From: JBEVOS01 sp044226655
GTDB lineage: Bacteria > Pseudomonadota > Alphaproteobacteria > Caulobacterales > Aquidulcibacteraceae
Length of the DNA: 64,000 nt
Direction: 5' to 3'
Assembly (NCBI GenBank): GCA_044226655.1
Contig: JBGAGO010000001.1
Location: 558,001-622,000, forward strand
Shown here: in pieces, positions 1 to 9,000 of the stretch
How the letters are laid out: every line of letters begins with the position of its first letter
How positions within the stretch are numbered: position 1 is the stretch's first letter
Notes under the pieces: model-generated
What the model was told of the DNA's origin: nothing
The model's database searches: none
What the model saw: the letters and a program-made list of their open reading frames with translations, nothing else
Position numbers and translations under genes: made by a program

Positions 1-2
1 CG

Positions 3-344
3 GCGCGGTTGGCGCGCGCCGGCTCGCGCACTCAGATTCTGGCGCTGCAGGCCTATGACGATGCCGGCTTCACCCAAGCGCGCGCGACCTTGGCGCGCTT
101 GCATGCGGGCAATCTCAACACGGCGCGCGCGTCCGCGCAGGCCGAAACCGGGTTCCGCACTTTCTTCGGCGCGTCCTCGGTCGATCCGCGCCGCATTTCG
201 CTGCCGTCGCTGGTGCTGGTGAATTCGCAAGGCGCGCCCGTCGGCCGCGCCGTCGGCGCGCTCACCGTCGGCGATAGCGAGCGCTCCTATTGGAGCGATG
301 AAGCCACGTTCCAATTCTTGATGCGCTTCGGCGCGGAGGCCTGA
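3..344 (+). CDS. C-terminal part of a probable thioredoxin-fold protein, cut by the window edge
   Basis: The frame is open to the left edge, so the true start lies outside the window; about 113 codons are visible and end in TGA. The segment LPSLVLVNSQGAPVGR resembles the beta-strand/cis-Pro region of TlpA- or thioredoxin-like proteins (P-[ST]-x-V-L-V-[DN]-x-x-G-x-x-V-G-R). The CXXC part would lie upstream and cannot be seen. Assignment to this fold is an inference from one short motif; a periplasmic reductase is possible. The next gene starts 41 bp downstream on the same strand. Confidence 0.5.
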   Translation, partial: ARLARAGSRTQILALQAYDDAGFTQARATLARLHAGNLNTARASAQAETGFRTFFGASSVDPRRISLPSLVLVNSQGAPVGRAVGALTVGDSERSYWSDEATFQFLMRFGAEA

Positions 345-385
345 CAAGCCCACAGCCCCTTGCTAGACGAAGCGAAGGGGACGGC

Positions 386-2278
386 GTGGCTGACATTTTT
401 GTTTCATATAAGCGCGAAGAACGCGCGCAAGTGGAGCGCCTCGCGACCGCGCTGCGCGGCTTGGGCTTCAGCGTCTGGTTCGATGCGAGCCTGTCGGCCG
501 GCGAGAATTTTTCCGACGAAATCGATCGCGAAGTGCGCGCGGCGCGCATCGTGCTGGTGTGCTGGTCGCCCGCGGCGGCGATGTCGCAATGGGTGAAGGC
601 TGAAGCGCAGATCGGTTTTTCCAAGGGCAATCTGATTTCGACGCGCGTGGCGGGGCCGGACGAGTTCGAGCCGCCGGTGCCGTTCAACGCATCGCACACG
701 GAGGATTTGCGGGCTTGGACGTCCGCGCCGTCGCTGCGCGATACGGCCTGGCGCAGCGTGCTGCGGCGCGCGGGCGAATTGGGCGGCAAGCCCGATGTCG
801 AAGCTTGGGGCGCGCTCGGCGCCGACGCGCCGCGCGCTGAGATTGAAGCCTGGTTCGCGCGCCATGGCGCGACGAGCCCGCTTGTGCTCGAAGCCGAAAG
901 CCTGCTGCGTGAACGCGAAGCCGCGGACGCCGCGCGCGCGCAAGCCGAGGCGGCGGCGCGTGAGCGTTTTGCGCGGCTGACGGCGGAACGCGAGGCGGCG
1001 GAGACGGAAGCGCGCGCGGCGGCGGCCGAACAGCGCGCCGCGCGCGCGGAACGGGGCGCACGCGTGTCGCGGCGCACGCTGATGTGGGCTGGCGGCGGCG
1101 TCGGTGTGGCGGCGCTGGGCGGCGCGGCGGTTGGCGGCTATTTCGGGCTGAATGGCGACCAGCCGTTTTTGCGTGCGTACTTTCCGGAAGCACGCATCAC
1201 GGAAGCGGGCGATCGGGCGGGAATCTTGCGGATCACCGCCGACCGCAGACTCAGCTGGCCTTCGGGCGGCGCGCAGGCCCTCAGCTTTAGCCCGTACAGA
1301 GATTTTCTGCTAACGGCTGCGGGCAATGACGCCCGGTTGTGGAATGTCGCGACCGGCGCAGAAGTCGCACGCATGTCGCACCGATCAGAGGTGACGCGCG
1401 CAGTTTTCAGTCCGGATGGCGTCGCCATTGCGACATCTGGACTTGGGTCTGGGCCGCAGATCTGGTCCCGCGACGGCGTACTGCGTCACGCCCTGCAGGG
1501 TCATGCGCTGGGAGGCGTCGCGACGCTACTTGTCTTCAGTCCGGACGCACGACGCATCGCCACGGCGTGCAATTGGACGTCCAGCGAACCGGATCGCACG
1601 CTTCGCATATGGGACGTCGCAACCGGCGCCGCCGTTTCGGTGATTTCAGATCACGAGCGCATTGTAAGAGCGCTTGCTTTCTCGCCGGACGGCGCAAGGA
1701 TCGTAACAGGCTCGGAAGATTCCACTCTACGCATGTTCGATGTCAACGACGGCGCCCTCCGCGCATCGATGCGCGCGGAGGGCATTACCGATTTCGTGGC
1801 GTTTAGTCCTGATGGCGCGACGATCTTCAGCATCGCCTATGGCAAGATGTCGGTATGGGATGCGGGCACTTTCACCTTGCGTGAAACGGTGGACACGGAC
1901 CTCTCTGGTCGAGACACGGCGCTCAGCCCGGACGGCCGCCTTCTTGCCGGCGCCGGTAGCTCCACAGGTGCGCGAAGGGACGGCGCGGAGATTTGGGATT
2001 TGACGCGGCGGCGGCGAATTGCGCGCTTCGATGGCCACACGAATTATATAACCAGCGTCGCTTTCAGCCCGGATGGCGCCCGCCTGGTCACGGGCGCGTT
2101 TGATCACACGGCGCGATTGTGGGACGCGCAAACGGGTGCGCAATTGGCTGTGCTATCCGGGCACGCGGATGGACGCGTGCTGGCCGCCTTTCATCCGCAT
2201 GGCGACATGATCGCCACTGCGACGGACAACCGAGAACCCTTCGCGCGCATCTGGTCGATCCAGACCGATCGCGCGTAA
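386..2278 (+). CDS. TIR domain - coiled coil - transmembrane - WD40 repeat protein
   Basis: 630 residues. Residues 1-130 form a bacterial TIR domain: it opens with DIFVSYKREE, has the helix LRGLGFSVWFD, and carries the S-x-W-x3-E signature at S67, W69 and E73. E73 is at the place of the catalytic glutamate of NAD-cleaving TIR domains. A highly charged Ala/Glu/Arg helix (about 165-228) follows, then one hydrophobic segment near 231-255. About eight WD40-type repeats (FSPDG...IWD pattern) run from about 290 to the end, enough for a closed propeller. The likely topology is a cytoplasmic TIR with the propeller across the membrane. The start is GTG at 386 behind a GAAGGGG ribosome site. The role is unknown: NAD-dependent signalling or defence is inferred only from TIR biology. 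Confidence 0.85.
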   Translation: MADIFVSYKREERAQVERLATALRGLGFSVWFDASLSAGENFSDEIDREVRAARIVLVCWSPAAAMSQWVKAEAQIGFSKGNLISTRVAGPDEFEPPVPFNASHTEDLRAWTSAPSLRDTAWRSVLRRAGELGGKPDVEAWGALGADAPRAEIEAWFARHGATSPLVLEAESLLREREAADAARAQAEAAARERFARLTAEREAAETEARAAAAEQRAARAERGARVSRRTLMWAGGGVGVAALGGAAVGGYFGLNGDQPFLRAYFPEARITEAGDRAGILRITADRRLSWPSGGAQALSFSPYRDFLLTAAGNDARLWNVATGAEVARMSHRSEVTRAVFSPDGVAIATSGLGSGPQIWSRDGVLRHALQGHALGGVATLLVFSPDARRIATACNWTSSEPDRTLRIWDVATGAAVSVISDHERIVRALAFSPDGARIVTGSEDSTLRMFDVNDGALRASMRAEGITDFVAFSPDGATIFSIAYGKMSVWDAGTFTLRETVDTDLSGRDTALSPDGRLLAGAGSSTGARRDGAEIWDLTRRRRIARFDGHTNYITSVAFSPDGARLVTGAFDHTARLWDAQTGAQLAVLSGHADGRVLAAFHPHGDMIATATDNREPFARIWSIQTDRA

Positions 2279-2281
2279 CGC

Positions 2282-3406
2282 TCACCGCGCCGTCAGCACC
2301 AGATCGTCGGCGTGGACCAGCGCGGCGCCGGAGACGTAGCCGAGCGTGGCGGCGATGTCGCCGGATTTGAGGCCTTTGATCTTGCGCGCGTCCTCGGCGT
2401 CGTAGCGGGCGAGGCCGCGGGCGATTTCCTGGCCGGTCGGCCCCAGAATGCGCACGGCGTCGCCCTTTTCGAATTTGCCGCGCACATCGATGACGCCGGC
2501 GGGCAGAAGACTTTTACCGAGCTCCAGCGCGCGCAACGCGCCCGCATCGATCTCAAGCGCGCCTTGCGGATCGAGGCTGCCGGCGATCCAGGCTTTGTAG
2601 GCGGCCTTCGGCGATTCATGCGGGAGGAACCAGGTCGCCGGCGCGCCCGACGCAAGACGCGTCAGCGGGCGAAGCTCGGCCCCTTTGGTGATGGCGACGG
2701 CGCAGCCGGCGGCGGTCGCGATCTTGGCGGCGTCGATCTTGGTGCGCATGCCGCCCGTGCCCACGCCCATGCGCGCATTGGCGCCGCCGGCCATCGCCTC
2801 GATCGCGTAGCTGATCTGCTGCACCTCCGGGATGAGCTGCGCATCGGCGTGAACGTGCGGATCGCGATCGTAGAGCCCGTCGACATCGGAGAGCAGCAGC
2901 AGCGCATCGGCCGACACCATTTGCGCCACGCGCGCGGCCAGGCGGTCATTGTCGCCATAACGAATTTCGATGGTCGCGACGGTGTCGTTCTCGTTGATGA
3001 TCGGCACGGCGCCGAGCGCGGTGAGCGTCTCCAGCGTGGCGCGCGCATTGAGCCAGCGGCGGCGGCGCTCTGTGTCGTCGGGCGTCAGGAGCGCCTGCGC
3101 GACCGGGATGCCGAACGGCTCGAACGCTTCTTCATAGGCGCGCATCAGCCGCGCCTGGCCGGCCGCGGCGGCGGCCTGCTTTTCTTCGAGCCGCGTCGTC
3201 GCCGCGAGCTTCAGCACCCGCCGCCCCAAGGCGACCGCGCCGGAGGAGACGATCAGCACCGTTTTGCCCGCCTTGCGCGCCTCCGCGACGTCTTCGGCCA
3301 GCGCTTTCAGCCAGGCGCGCGCCGGCTGCCCGCTCGCCGCATCGACGAGCAGGGCCGAGCCGATCTTCACCACGATGCGGCGGGCGGAGGCGAGGGGCGA
3401 GGCCAT
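2282..3406 (-). CDS. proB: Glutamate 5-kinase
   Basis: 374 residues, the usual length for ProB with a C-terminal PUA domain. It phosphorylates the gamma-carboxyl of glutamate, the first step of proline synthesis in the cytoplasm. Visible landmarks are RIVVKIGSALLV at the N terminus, SSGAVALG, the glutamate-site INENDTV, DVDGLYDRDP and GTGGMRTKIDAAKIA, followed by a PUA-like region from about residue 280. The gene converges on the TIR-WD40 gene with only 3 nt between the two stop codons. In many bacteria proB follows obgE. Here a TerB-like gene on the other strand and a palindromic repeat separate them. Confidence 0.95.
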   Translation of the reverse strand: MASPLASARRIVVKIGSALLVDAASGQPARAWLKALAEDVAEARKAGKTVLIVSSGAVALGRRVLKLAATTRLEEKQAAAAAGQARLMRAYEEAFEPFGIPVAQALLTPDDTERRRRWLNARATLETLTALGAVPIINENDTVATIEIRYGDNDRLAARVAQMVSADALLLLSDVDGLYDRDPHVHADAQLIPEVQQISYAIEAMAGGANARMGVGTGGMRTKIDAAKIATAAGCAVAITKGAELRPLTRLASGAPATWFLPHESPKAAYKAWIAGSLDPQGALEIDAGALRALELGKSLLPAGVIDVRGKFEKGDAVRILGPTGQEIARGLARYDAEDARKIKGLKSGDIAATLGYVSGAALVHADDLVLTAR

Positions 3407-3485
3407 GGGCGCGGATGAAGCACATAGCCTGATCCGCCGGACAAGCGAACTTGCCCATGAGGCGCGGCGGGCTTAGCGCTTGCCC

Positions 3486-3926
3486 ATGTTCACAGACCTG
3501 CTGCGCCGCCTTTCCGGGAAGGAAGCCGGCCCTTTGCCGCCGGACGATGCGCGCGTCGCCATCGCCGCGCTCCTCACCACCATCGCGCAGGCCGATCGCT
3601 CTTACGACGATGTCGAACGCGCGCAGATCGAGCGCGTGCTGATGGCGCGCTATGGCCTGAGTTCCGCCGCGGCGGCGCAGCTGCGCGCCGAAGGCGAAGC
3701 CGCCGACATCGCCGCCATCGACATCTATCGCTTCACCGCTTTGATCAAAGAGCGCGTGCCTCTGGAGGAGCGCACCGGCGTCATCGAAGCGCTATGGCGG
3801 GTTGTGCTGGCCGATGGCGTGCGCGACGATCACGAAGATCACCTCATGCGCCGCATCGCCGATCTGCTCGGCGTCGATCCGCGCGACAGCGTGCTGGCGC
3901 GCCAGCGCGTGCAGGGTGGGAACTAG
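3486..3926 (+). CDS. TerB-like helical protein
   Basis: 146 residues from ATG 3486; a TTG two codons upstream is a weaker alternative. The alpha-helical sequence matches the TerB (tellurite resistance/co-chaperone) family in layout. It has an N-terminal helix, then VAIAALLTTIAQADRSYDDVE with a conserved acidic patch. A second related helix pair follows, containing LWRVVLADGVRDDHEDHLMRRIADLL. No tellurite operon is nearby, so the ter name should not be taken as a resistance call. Its role is unknown. It is divergent from proB and convergent with obgE, with a long palindromic repeat behind its stop. Confidence 0.8.
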   Translation: MFTDLLRRLSGKEAGPLPPDDARVAIAALLTTIAQADRSYDDVERAQIERVLMARYGLSSAAAAQLRAEGEAADIAAIDIYRFTALIKERVPLEERTGVIEALWRVVLADGVRDDHEDHLMRRIADLLGVDPRDSVLARQRVQGGN

Positions 3927-3945
3927 GCGCTGCGAGCGCCATCTT

Positions 3946-4090
3946 GTCCTTCTCCCCTTGTGGGAGAAGGTGGATCGATTGCGCAGCAATCGAGACGGAT
4001 GAGGGGTGCTTGCGCCCTTTTTCCAGAACGAAACGCTGACACCCCTCATCCGGCCCTTCGGGCCACCTTCTCCCACAAGGGGAGAAGGAC
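3946..4090. repeat. Palindromic intergenic repeat, family A (copy 1)
   Basis: The outer arms at 3946-3973 and 4063-4090 are exact 28-nt reverse complements with the core CTTCTCCCCTTGTGGGAG. Inside them a second complementary pair reads gatgaggggtg / cacccctcatc. The element lies exactly between the convergent ends of the TerB-like gene and obgE. It could act as a bidirectional terminator or mRNA-stabilising hairpin; mobility is unproven. Other copies are at 24874-25016 and 53787-53946. Confidence 0.9.
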
Positions 4091-4097
4091 GCGGCGC

Positions 4098-5132
4098 TCA
4101 CGGCGTCCAGCTTTCTTCCGGTTCGGCGTTTTCTTCTTCGCGGCGCGCTTTGACTTGCGCCCACACCGCGAACAGCGCTTCGCGTACGCCCTGGCCGCTG
4201 ACGCCGCTGACCAGCAGCACATCCTTGCCGCAAGCGCGTTTCAGCGCGGCGGCGCGCTTTTTCAGCGTGTCGGGGTCGAGCGCATCGATCTTGTTCATGG
4301 CGACGATCTCGGGCTTGTCGGCGAGGCCTTCGCCATAGCTCTCCAATTCGTGGCGCACGATTTTGTAGGCGTCGCCCGGCTTCTCTTCCGTGCCGTCGAT
4401 CAGATGCAGGATCGCCGCGCAGCGTTCGACATGGCCGAGAAAGCGCGTGCCGAGGCCCGCGCCGTCCGCCGCGCCTTCGATCAGGCCTGGCAGATCCGCC
4501 AGCACGAAGCGCTCGCTCTCGCCGAGCGAGACGACGCCGAGCGCCGGCGCCAACGTCGTGAACGGATAATCCGCGACCTTCGGCGTCGCCGCGCTCACCG
4601 CGCGCAGGAAGGTGGACTTGCCCGCGTTCGGCAGGCCGACAAGGCCGGCGTCGGCGATCAGTTTGAGGCGCAGCCAGATGGTGCGCTCTTCACCCGGCAG
4701 GCCGGGATTGGCGTGGCGCGGCGCCTGGTTCACCGAGCTTTTGAAATAGGCGTTGCCGAAGCCGCCATTGCCGCCTTTCGCGAGCAGCACGCGCTGACCG
4801 GCTTCGGCGAGATCGGCGATCACCTCTTCGCGCTCTTCATCGAGCACTTGCGTGCCGACCGGCACTTTGAGCGTGATCGATTGGCCGTCGGCGCCGTGGC
4901 GGTCCTTGCCCATGCCGTGGCCGCCAGTCTTGCCTTTGAAGTGCTGCTGGTAGCGATAATCGATCAGCGTGTTGAGACCGTTGACGGCTTCGATCCAGAC
5001 ATCGCCGCCGCGCCCGCCATCGCCGCCGTCCGGCCCGCCGAACGGGATGAACTTTTCGCGCCGGAACGACACACAGCCCGCGCCGCCGTCGCCGGAGCGG
5101 ATATAGATCTTGGTCTGGTCAAGGAATTTCAT
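4098..5132 (-). CDS. obgE: GTPase Obg/CgtA
   Basis: 344 residues from the ATG that gives MKFLDQTKIYIRSGDGGAGC, the standard Obg N terminus; an upstream open frame is spurious. It has a glycine-rich Obg fold (about 1-158), then a G domain with GLPNAGKST (P-loop), DLPGLIEGA (switch II) and NKID (base specificity). The tail is short, acidic and ends EESWTP. Obg is a ribosome-associated GTPase needed for 50S assembly and growth control. The gene is divergent from the dienelactone hydrolase gene, with 36 bp between their starts. Confidence 0.96.
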   Translation of the reverse strand: MKFLDQTKIYIRSGDGGAGCVSFRREKFIPFGGPDGGDGGRGGDVWIEAVNGLNTLIDYRYQQHFKGKTGGHGMGKDRHGADGQSITLKVPVGTQVLDEEREEVIADLAEAGQRVLLAKGGNGGFGNAYFKSSVNQAPRHANPGLPGEERTIWLRLKLIADAGLVGLPNAGKSTFLRAVSAATPKVADYPFTTLAPALGVVSLGESERFVLADLPGLIEGAADGAGLGTRFLGHVERCAAILHLIDGTEEKPGDAYKIVRHELESYGEGLADKPEIVAMNKIDALDPDTLKKRAAALKRACGKDVLLVSGVSGQGVREALFAVWAQVKARREEENAEPEESWTP

Positions 5133-5168
5133 GGCGGATAGCGTGGGCGGGAAAACGGGGGCTTCTAT

Positions 5169-5969
5169 ATGACAACACGCGATCTGTCGAAGCGGGATGC
5201 GCTGGAGGATTTCGATCACCGGCAGATCACGCTTCTGGGGAAGACCAAGCGCGTGTTCGTCTCCGGGTCCGGGCCGGCCGTCGTCGTGATGACGGAAATG
5301 CCCTGGATCAGCCCCCTGGTGTCGCGCTTCGCCCGCTGGGTGCGGGAAGCGGGCTTTACGGTCTATATGCCCGACCTGTTCGGCGACGCAGGCGCGCCGG
5401 TCGTGTCGCGCGGCAAGGCGATGCGCACCATGCTCGGGACCTGCATCGCGGGGGAATTCCACGCCTTCCGCTCGAACTCGTCCGGCCCCGCCGCGCAATG
5501 GCTGCGCGCTCTGGCGCGGCTCGCGCATGAAGAGGCGGGCGGCAAGGGCGTGGGCGCCATCGGCATGTGCTTCACCGGCAATTTCGCGCTCTCGATGATG
5601 CTGGAGCCGGCCATGCTCGCGCCGGTGCTCTCGCAGCCTTCGCTGCCGCTCAACAATCAGGCCGGCATGCACATCGCGCCGGATGAATTGAAAGCGGTGA
5701 AGGAGCGCATGGAGCGCGAAGACCTCACCGTGCTCGCCTATCGCTTCGACGGCGATTCGTTCTGCCGCGCCGCCCGCTTCGCGGCCTATCAGGAGGCGCT
5801 GGGCGATCGCTTCGTCGGCACCGTGCTGCCGGACGAGGCCGCCAATCCGAACGCTGTGATGAAGAACCCGCACAGCGTCGTGACGCATCACCTCATCGAC
5901 GAAGTCGGCCAGCCGACGGCGAAAGCGCGCGACGATATTCTGGCGTTCTTCAAGATGCGATTGATTTAG
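5169..5969 (+). CDS. Dienelactone hydrolase family protein
   Basis: 266 residues with an alpha/beta-hydrolase fold. The nucleophile motif is GMCFTG with C134, the cysteine that replaces serine in dienelactone hydrolases. A candidate Asp is in RFDGDSF, and a candidate His is in the C-terminal HSVVTHHL. The substrate is unknown; family members hydrolyse lactones and esters in aromatic catabolism, but no such pathway lies nearby. It is divergent from obgE, and its stop abuts palindromic repeat D. Confidence 0.82.
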   Translation: MTTRDLSKRDALEDFDHRQITLLGKTKRVFVSGSGPAVVVMTEMPWISPLVSRFARWVREAGFTVYMPDLFGDAGAPVVSRGKAMRTMLGTCIAGEFHAFRSNSSGPAAQWLRALARLAHEEAGGKGVGAIGMCFTGNFALSMMLEPAMLAPVLSQPSLPLNNQAGMHIAPDELKAVKERMEREDLTVLAYRFDGDSFCRAARFAAYQEALGDRFVGTVLPDEAANPNAVMKNPHSVVTHHLIDEVGQPTAKARDDILAFFKMRLI

Positions 5970-6043
5970 GGATTGGGGGTTGGGGATGAGGGATTAGGGG
6001 GCCAGCGGCGCTTCCGCACTCCCAATCCCCAATCCCTAGTCCC
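5970..6043. repeat. Palindromic intergenic repeat, family D
   Basis: A G-rich left arm (gattggggg..ggattagggg) is mirrored by a C-rich right arm (cccaatccccaatccctagtccc), with a short unrelated centre. It lies between convergent genes. The right arm contains the TAG stop of tamB and its last codons. The arms are imperfect, with internal near-direct repetition of GATTGGGG-type units. It is probably a degenerate terminator-type repeat. Confidence 0.7.
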
Positions 6044-9000
6044 GCTCCCGCCGCCACCTGATCGACGCGCGGCGGTCGCCATTGGCGAGGAAGCTGGTCA
6101 CGAGCAGGAGATGCGGGCGCAGGCGCCATTCGACGCGGGTTTGCGCTTGCCCAAGCCCGGTGCGGCCGACTTCGACATAGACATCGCGCGTCAGATAGAT
6201 GCCGCCGGAAACGAGCAGCCCGCCGCTTTCGTCCTGGCGCACGTCGAGGCGATCGAGGCCTGAGAGCGAGCGCGCCGCTTCGGCGATGTCGAATGAGCCC
6301 TGGCCGGACAAAGCGGCGAGGCTCGACGCGAGTTGCGCCGCTTCGAGCGCGGAAAGATCGGCCACCGAGCGGCCGAACAGCACTTGTGGCAGGATTTCTT
6401 CTTCGGGCAGCGATGGCGTGGAGGAGAGCGAGACTTCCGGATTGTTAGCTGTGCCTGTCAGCGTGATGCGGGCGGTGAGATCGGTCGCCTCGCGCTCGGC
6501 CACGATGTTGAGGATCGCTTCGTTTGGATCGCCGTTGAACGTGATGAGGCCCGACGTGATCTCGAATTGCCTTCCCGAGAGCGAAAGGTCGCCGCGCACC
6601 GTGCGCGCCGTGCCGACGATGCGCGGAGTGGCGAGATCGCCCATCACATGCATGTCGAGCTCCCATTCCGCATCGAGCCCGCGCCCGCGCGTGAACACGC
6701 GGCCCGGCGCGCGCACGCGGATGTCGAGCGTGACGGCTTGGCCGCGCACCGAGGTTTCGAGCGGCAGGATCGGCTCATCCTCCGTCACGGGCTGATTGAT
6801 CTCGATCACGTCGAGCTGCGGCACGGCCGCTGTCGGCGCGGTCGCGATGTTCACCTGGCCTTCGCTGATGGTGAGATCGCCGCTGACGCGTGAGGTGAGG
6901 CCATGCCATTCGAGCGCCAGATCGCCGGAGGAGGTCGCGCGCGCATCGGGGCGATCGACGAGGCGCATATCCTGCACATGAATGGCGATGCGCCCTTCGC
7001 TCGGATTGGCCGCGCCGCCCGTCGCCGTGATCTGGCCGCCGCGCGCATCGCGCGCGCTGAAGGTCTCGATCTGCGCGCCGTCATCGCCGAAGCGCACGCG
7101 CGCGTTCACGTCCTGCAATTTCACGCCGGAGATTTTGTCTTCGAAGCGGCCATTGGCGATCGCGATCGCGCCGGTGCCGGTGAGCGCGCCGGCGCCGAAA
7201 CGCAACGAGCCTTCGCCATCCAATTGGCCGTCGAGCACCTGGTCGTTGAGCCGCGCGGCGGCCCAGAGCCCATCGATCGGCCCATGCACGGACCAAGAAG
7301 CTTCGCCCATGCGGTGCGGCGTCAGCGCGATGCGCAAGGGGGCGGTATCGGTTTCGACCGGCGCATCCGCGGTGAAGCGCGCGGTCATGCCGCTGCTCGA
7401 TTGCACATCGATCTGGCCGCGCAGCCGGTCCCGCGAGAGATCGGCCTGCAAATGGCCCGTGACGTTTTCATCGGCGCGGCTGGAGAAGCGGGCGTGTTCG
7501 AGATCGGCGTTGAGCGAACCCGTGAGGCCGCCATGATCGCTGGCGATGCGGGCGCGCCCGCTCATCGCGCCCTCGCCGCGCTCGCCCCAGATCGCCGCGA
7601 TGGGCGCGATCGGCGCATGGTCCGCGATCGCTTCGCCCGACAGCGCGCGTCCGTCATCGCGCCAGCTGACGCGCAGCGCGCCCTCGCCGAATTGCGCATC
7701 GACGCCGAGATCGAAGGCGCGCCCGCGCCAGCGCGCCAGGATCGGCGTGCGCAGGCTGAACGGCGCATCGGCCAGCGATCCTTGGCCCTCGATGCGCAGA
7801 TCGGTTCCGCCACGCACGCTTGTCAGCGCGCCGGTTCCATCGAGCCGCAGCGCCGCGCGGTTGAGCGCGCCGCGCAAGGTAAAGTGCGCGGCGATATTGT
7901 CATAAGGCCCCATGGCCGAGATCTGCGCCGTGCGCACGCGCAGATCTCCGATGCGCGCATTGGCGAGCGAGGCGTCGATCGTGATGCGATCGGTGGTGAG
8001 CGCGGCATGGCCCTGCACTTGGCCCGAGGCGCCGGGCGCCAGATTGTCGATCGCGCCGGAAAGCTGGAGATCGGCCGTCGGTCCCGCATCGGTGAACCGC
8101 GCAGAGCCTTGCGCATGCAGCGCGGCGAGATCGCCCGTGAGATTGGGAAGCGTCACACCCGCACGGTCGATCGCGATGTCGGATTGGCCATGCGCAGCCT
8201 GGCCCGAGAACACGCCCTGCAGCGACACGGTTCCGCGGTAATCCTGCAGCGATGATCCTCGCAGTAGAATGTCGATCTGCGGCTGCTCGATGATGACGCC
8301 GGAAACATCGAGGCTCGCCAGCACGGCGCGCGCATCGATGCGCGGGCGCGCCAGATCGCCAGTGATGCGGCCCGTCGCATCCACGGCGCCGTCCGCGGTC
8401 GCCGCGCCGAAGCGCACCGGGCCGCGCGCGCTGGCTTCGATGGCGAGGTTAGCCGTTGAGCCGCGAATGAAGCCCGTGACGCCCGCGCGCAAACGTTCGC
8501 CGTCGATACGCGCATGCTGCACGGTCGTGACGCCGTCCTTGATCGAGAGCGCGGCGTCGAGGCGCGGGTTGGGGCCGGCGAGATCGGGCACAAATTCGGG
8601 CGCGCCGCGCACGCCCTGGCCGGCGCCGCTGAAGCTGACGAGCCAGCCTTGCGCAGGATCGGTACGTGCGCGCCAGCGGCCGTCGATACGGCCTTCGAGC
8701 TGCGGCGACACGGGCTGCAAGCGCTTCACGCGCCATTCGCCGGAGAACTCACCGTCATTGTGGATGAAGAAGCCTTGCGCCGTCGCGAACACGGAAGGCC
8801 CATCGAGCCGCGCGCGCGACAGCTCGGTGCGCTCGCGCTGGCGATCATAGGTGAGGGCGGCCGTAAGCGTCGCGCCGTCGAACACGTCGAGCGCGTCGGG
8901 ACCGATGCCGAGATCGCCGTCGGCGCGGATCAGGCGGTCGTCGATGCGCACGCGCACGGGGCCGGAGAGATCGATCGACTGGCCGACGATGTCGAGATCG

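Noticed and set aside
3946..4090. CRISPR-like repeat
   Set aside because: The elements are single long palindromes scattered between genes, with no array of equal repeats and spacers and no cas genes.
4098..5891. 597-residue open frame extending obgE at its N terminus
   Set aside because: The Obg fold begins at MKFLDQTKIYIRSGDGG (5132). The extra 253 residues are low-complexity antisense of the dienelactone hydrolase gene.
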